Under the pieces are notes generated by a model. It made no database searches, was not told the origin of the DNA, and saw only the letters and a program-made list of their open reading frames with translations. A stretch of 64,000 bases of DNA from Yamagishiella unicocca (Eukaryota; Chlorophyta; Chlorophyceae; Chlamydomonadales; Volvocaceae), in NCBI GenBank assembly GCA_003116995.1, contig BDSL01000020.1, positions 372,001-436,000 on the forward strand, given 5' to 3'. Made by a program: the position numbers and the translations under genes. Shown one piece after another: positions 61,017-64,000 of the stretch (the stretch's first letter is position 1; every line of letters starts with the position of its first letter).

Positions 61017-64000
61017 CTGCGGCAAAAAGAAGAAGTTAAAGGGGTCGCACGGTCAGTTGCTTCTTCCAGCAGTTCAATGGGCTAAGTCAAGTACATTGCC
61101 AAGTTTGTGCCAAGGCCACCGTATGCTAAGTCGGTCAGCTGTGAGCTTTCGGGTTTGGGCACACATTCTCAGCGCGTAAATTTACCCCGAACTCGGGAGA
61201 GCAGCAGAATCCAGTAAAATTTGCATCAGCATGGCAGTATGCACAATAGTAAGCTTTGGCACCCAAAACAGAGGCTTGGCACAACGTTGAGGGGAGGCCT
61301 ATCAGGAATGGTCAGAAACACAACCGCTGGCACATTCCTCTCACCGTGACCGCGCCTGGCGGAGGACCTCCTTGGATATGCATTTTCCAGCCGGGGCTGG
61401 ACATAATGTAGGGGACCCACGAGCCCCAAAGCTGGCAGAAATGCTCGCGTGTGTTAGCCGTGCGAGACTTTGGAGGCACCAATATTTGACATTGAGGATT
61501 GAAAGTATGTCGGTGGTATTTGATGTGAAGCTTTGAGAGACTTGGACCACTTATCCTCCAATCTTCGACATAGACATGGACGGCAATAAGTGTCGGACAG
61601 CAGGTCCTGGCCTCCTGGCCGGATTACACATATCTCGTTACGATCACTCTAAGAGTATCCACGTGTATGATTGCGCACGCTGACGTTGCTGTCGACGTCG
61701 CAAACGTATTGCCTCCCCCTGAACCCCACTCTATGCAACCCGTGCCAACTGCCACGGTAGCTATCGGAATGGAATGGAATCAGCGGTGTCATTGAGTACA
61801 GCACACGTGGAAATTTACCAGGTTGCGCTAGCGTCGCCTGCCATTTCCGTGCGCCTTCTCCGCTGGTAACGTGGCGCCGCCGCATGGCGGCCCAGCATGG
61901 CGGTGCTGGTCCGGGCCGTTCCCTGCCGCTCTCTGCCCTTCCCCGTCGCTGGATGGCGAAATTAGAAGGACGGTTGGCCGCTACGAAAGGAAATCGTGTC
62001 CCTCTGCAACCAACTTAGCTACTGGTGCAACGGGCCATGGGCACGTTATGCCGATGCGGACCTGATGTTTGTTGCCGCGCAGCCACTTTATCCATAACTC
62101 CACATTTCCTCCTTTCCCACTTTCCTTTTGGGCAGTTCGCGTATCACGACCTGCGGACTACGAGCTGAGGGGCGGCCTGGATGACTTCCAGCTGCATGCA
62201 GTGTAACTACCGTACCCAGGATTGCTGCTGCTTCCCTAAGGAGCAGCCGCCCCAGCGTGGCATGTTCTGTAGCGGATTGGCATGGTCTGTCCCGTCGGCC
62301 CGGGGCCAATGCCTACACAATCCGCACCTTTTGACTTGTGCTGGTGCCTGGCAGCTGCTTGCTGCGCGACAATTTCTTTGTTACAGCCTAGCACGCAAGC
62401 AATCTCACTCTCGCATGTCAATGCAACCTCGTGCAATCCTCAGAGGTAGCCGACGAGGCAAGTAAGTGCCCGCAGTGCATTGCATCCGAGAGATGGGTGT
62501 CTCAGCCACGCCGCATAAGGCACGGACGGCCGCCTAACTCACCGTCACAACTTGGTGCCCTGCCAAGGCGATAACGCGCGGTATTGAGGAGCGCACGACC
62601 CACGGGTCCTGAAGGGTACCATACACGACCAGACAAATCTCGGCGCCGACGTTTTTTGCTCCTTTGGTGACCCCGACATCGCGATGGGATACTCCCGAAT
62701 TCTTACACACCACACAACTGGCGCACGACGGCTCAACCGTTGTGTGTTATGACGCGACCAAGACTCCGACCCGTTTCCGATAAACAGGGAGAAGACGGTA
62801 GACAGTACGGCATCTATCGACTCGCATGGCACCACAAGGTCAGGCCCTCCAGCACCCCTGAACACATGCAACACGGTCTTCAAGGGTCTTCATGGCGGGG
62901 CTTCCCAATGCAGCGAGCTTCACGAGCTGCCAGCCCCACTTGACGCGTATCCGGTCCCGTGATGTTTATAACATGCAACAACACACTGGTGACATTCCAC
63001 AAGTTGCTACTCGACTCACAGTGAAGGTGAAAGCAAAAGACTCACGTACTGCACGACTCGGAGGAGCAGCGGCGGCAAACGGCAAACAGCATAACCAAAC
63101 CATACCAAGAATGTACTGCACTTCTACGACAAAAAGGTATTCACAATGCACGATCTCACGTGCCGCGCTGCGATGCTAGAGGTACAAGGAACACGATCTA
63201 CCGAACGTACGGAAAGAAAAATGACAAATGATTCGACTCAAAAACACCAGACAGGCGCGCGACGGCGGGATATCGTACCCATCTGTACAAGGGAGGCCTA
63301 TTTTTCCATCCAGTAACTTGGTTTTTTGGGCAATGATGAACGTCGCCGCACGCTGTGTCACTTGGCAAAAGACATGGCGCTGCTGCATGGCTGGGGGCTA
63401 TTATGAGCCGACCCTGCCATGCAACATGCTCGCACACACGATGTGCCCATGCGGCAATCGCTTGCGCCATGTGTCCCGGACAGCTCTGCACCTGCAGCCT
63501 CCCTGCTCGCCTTCCGGCCGCCGCCGCCGATTGCCCTTTCACTCGCTGGGTCGCTCGCTTGGCAACCGACTGACCGGTCAACGGACCAAAACCGACCCCC
63601 GGGACGCAAGAGGCGGAGCCAAGCATTCGGATTCGAGCAGCTAATGTGCCTGTATCCGTACCAAAAAATCTCTCTCGAAATCCGTTCAAGAGTAAAGAGT
63701 CTCGTCTCGCGCACCGGCCGAGACCTGGCACCCGGGCCCAGAGGGCCCAGTCCAGTGCGCGTCCGCTGGTGCCGCATCTCAAGGCGGCCAGGGGTGAACA
63801 ACATACCGCGCCTCGTGGTGTCATGAGTGGGTGTGCTAAAAAGCATTGGTTGCAGTGGTAGCATAATCAGCCCAACAGCGCGCGCCCCACTACCCTCACA
63901 CTTCCAGTATCAGTCCTTGAAATGAGGAAAATCCATCCACCATATTGCTACACGTAACCCTTTTGAGGTTGGTCCGGGCCCTCGGCAAACCTGATGAATG
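61017..64000. other. Right edge, no gene recognised
   Basis: Expected to contain the 5' exon(s) and promoter of the hypothetical gene at 58647-61016, but no exon chain fits in phase. Base composition is less GC-rich than the left half. No repeat family seen elsewhere in the window appears here. Confidence 0.45.

Noticed and set aside
63840..63890. gcattggttgcagtggtagc resembling the 5' half of a tRNA
   Set aside because: No matching acceptor strand, anticodon arm or T-arm follows.

Overview
The window is nuclear DNA of a green alga, most likely a chlamydomonadalean (volvocine-type) chlorophyte. The reasons are very high GC, genes cut into many short exons with canonical GT-AG introns that are G-rich after the donor and C-rich before the acceptor, plant-type tRNA-Pro genes, a plant-type UVR8 photoreceptor, and an ArsA/GET3 ATPase of the tandem two-domain kind known from Chlamydomonas chloroplasts. 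The species cannot be named from sequence alone. All gene models were assembled by eye from open exons, splice-site dinucleotides and phase agreement.

Layout. 1-10.7 kb: the last 15 exons of ARSA1 (+), a double ArsA/GET3 ATPase whose 5' part lies outside the window; its leftmost intron holds a Ty3/gypsy integrase scrap and a long hairpin. 10.7-21.0 kb: gene-poor, with six tRNA-Pro genes on the - strand (two as AGG/CGG pairs only 2 nt apart) and a tandem pair of tRNA-headed SINE-like units. 21.0-27.3 kb: complete UVR8 (-), ten exons, 468 aa, with the photoreceptor tryptophans and the C-terminal VP motif. 27.6-31.4 kb: a 3.8-kb DNA transposon with ~0.28-kb terminal inverted repeats and a short target-site duplication, filled with a 177-bp satellite arranged in a 531-bp higher-order repeat. 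31.4-34.4 kb: decayed sequence, including a kinesin-light-chain-type TPR pseudogene (-). 34.8-36.6 kb: an intronless mitochondrial ribosomal protein uS10m gene (-) with a long C-terminal extension. 37.2-54.6 kb: complete PRP16/DHX38 DEAH helicase gene (+), 34 exons, 1407 aa, head-to-head with uS10m. 58.6-61.0 kb: a long low-complexity hypothetical exon (-). The rest shows no recognisable gene.

The genes do not form one pathway: chloroplast tail-anchored protein targeting (ARSA1), UV-B perception (UVR8), mitochondrial translation (uS10m) and pre-mRNA splicing (PRP16). The most striking shared property is in the introns. At least four families of short (~40-75 bp) repeats recur in the introns of ARSA1, UVR8 and PRP16. 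The copies face one way near donors and the opposite way near acceptors, so intron ends look like terminal inverted repeats. This is reminiscent of introner elements and is the main candidate for a new system here.
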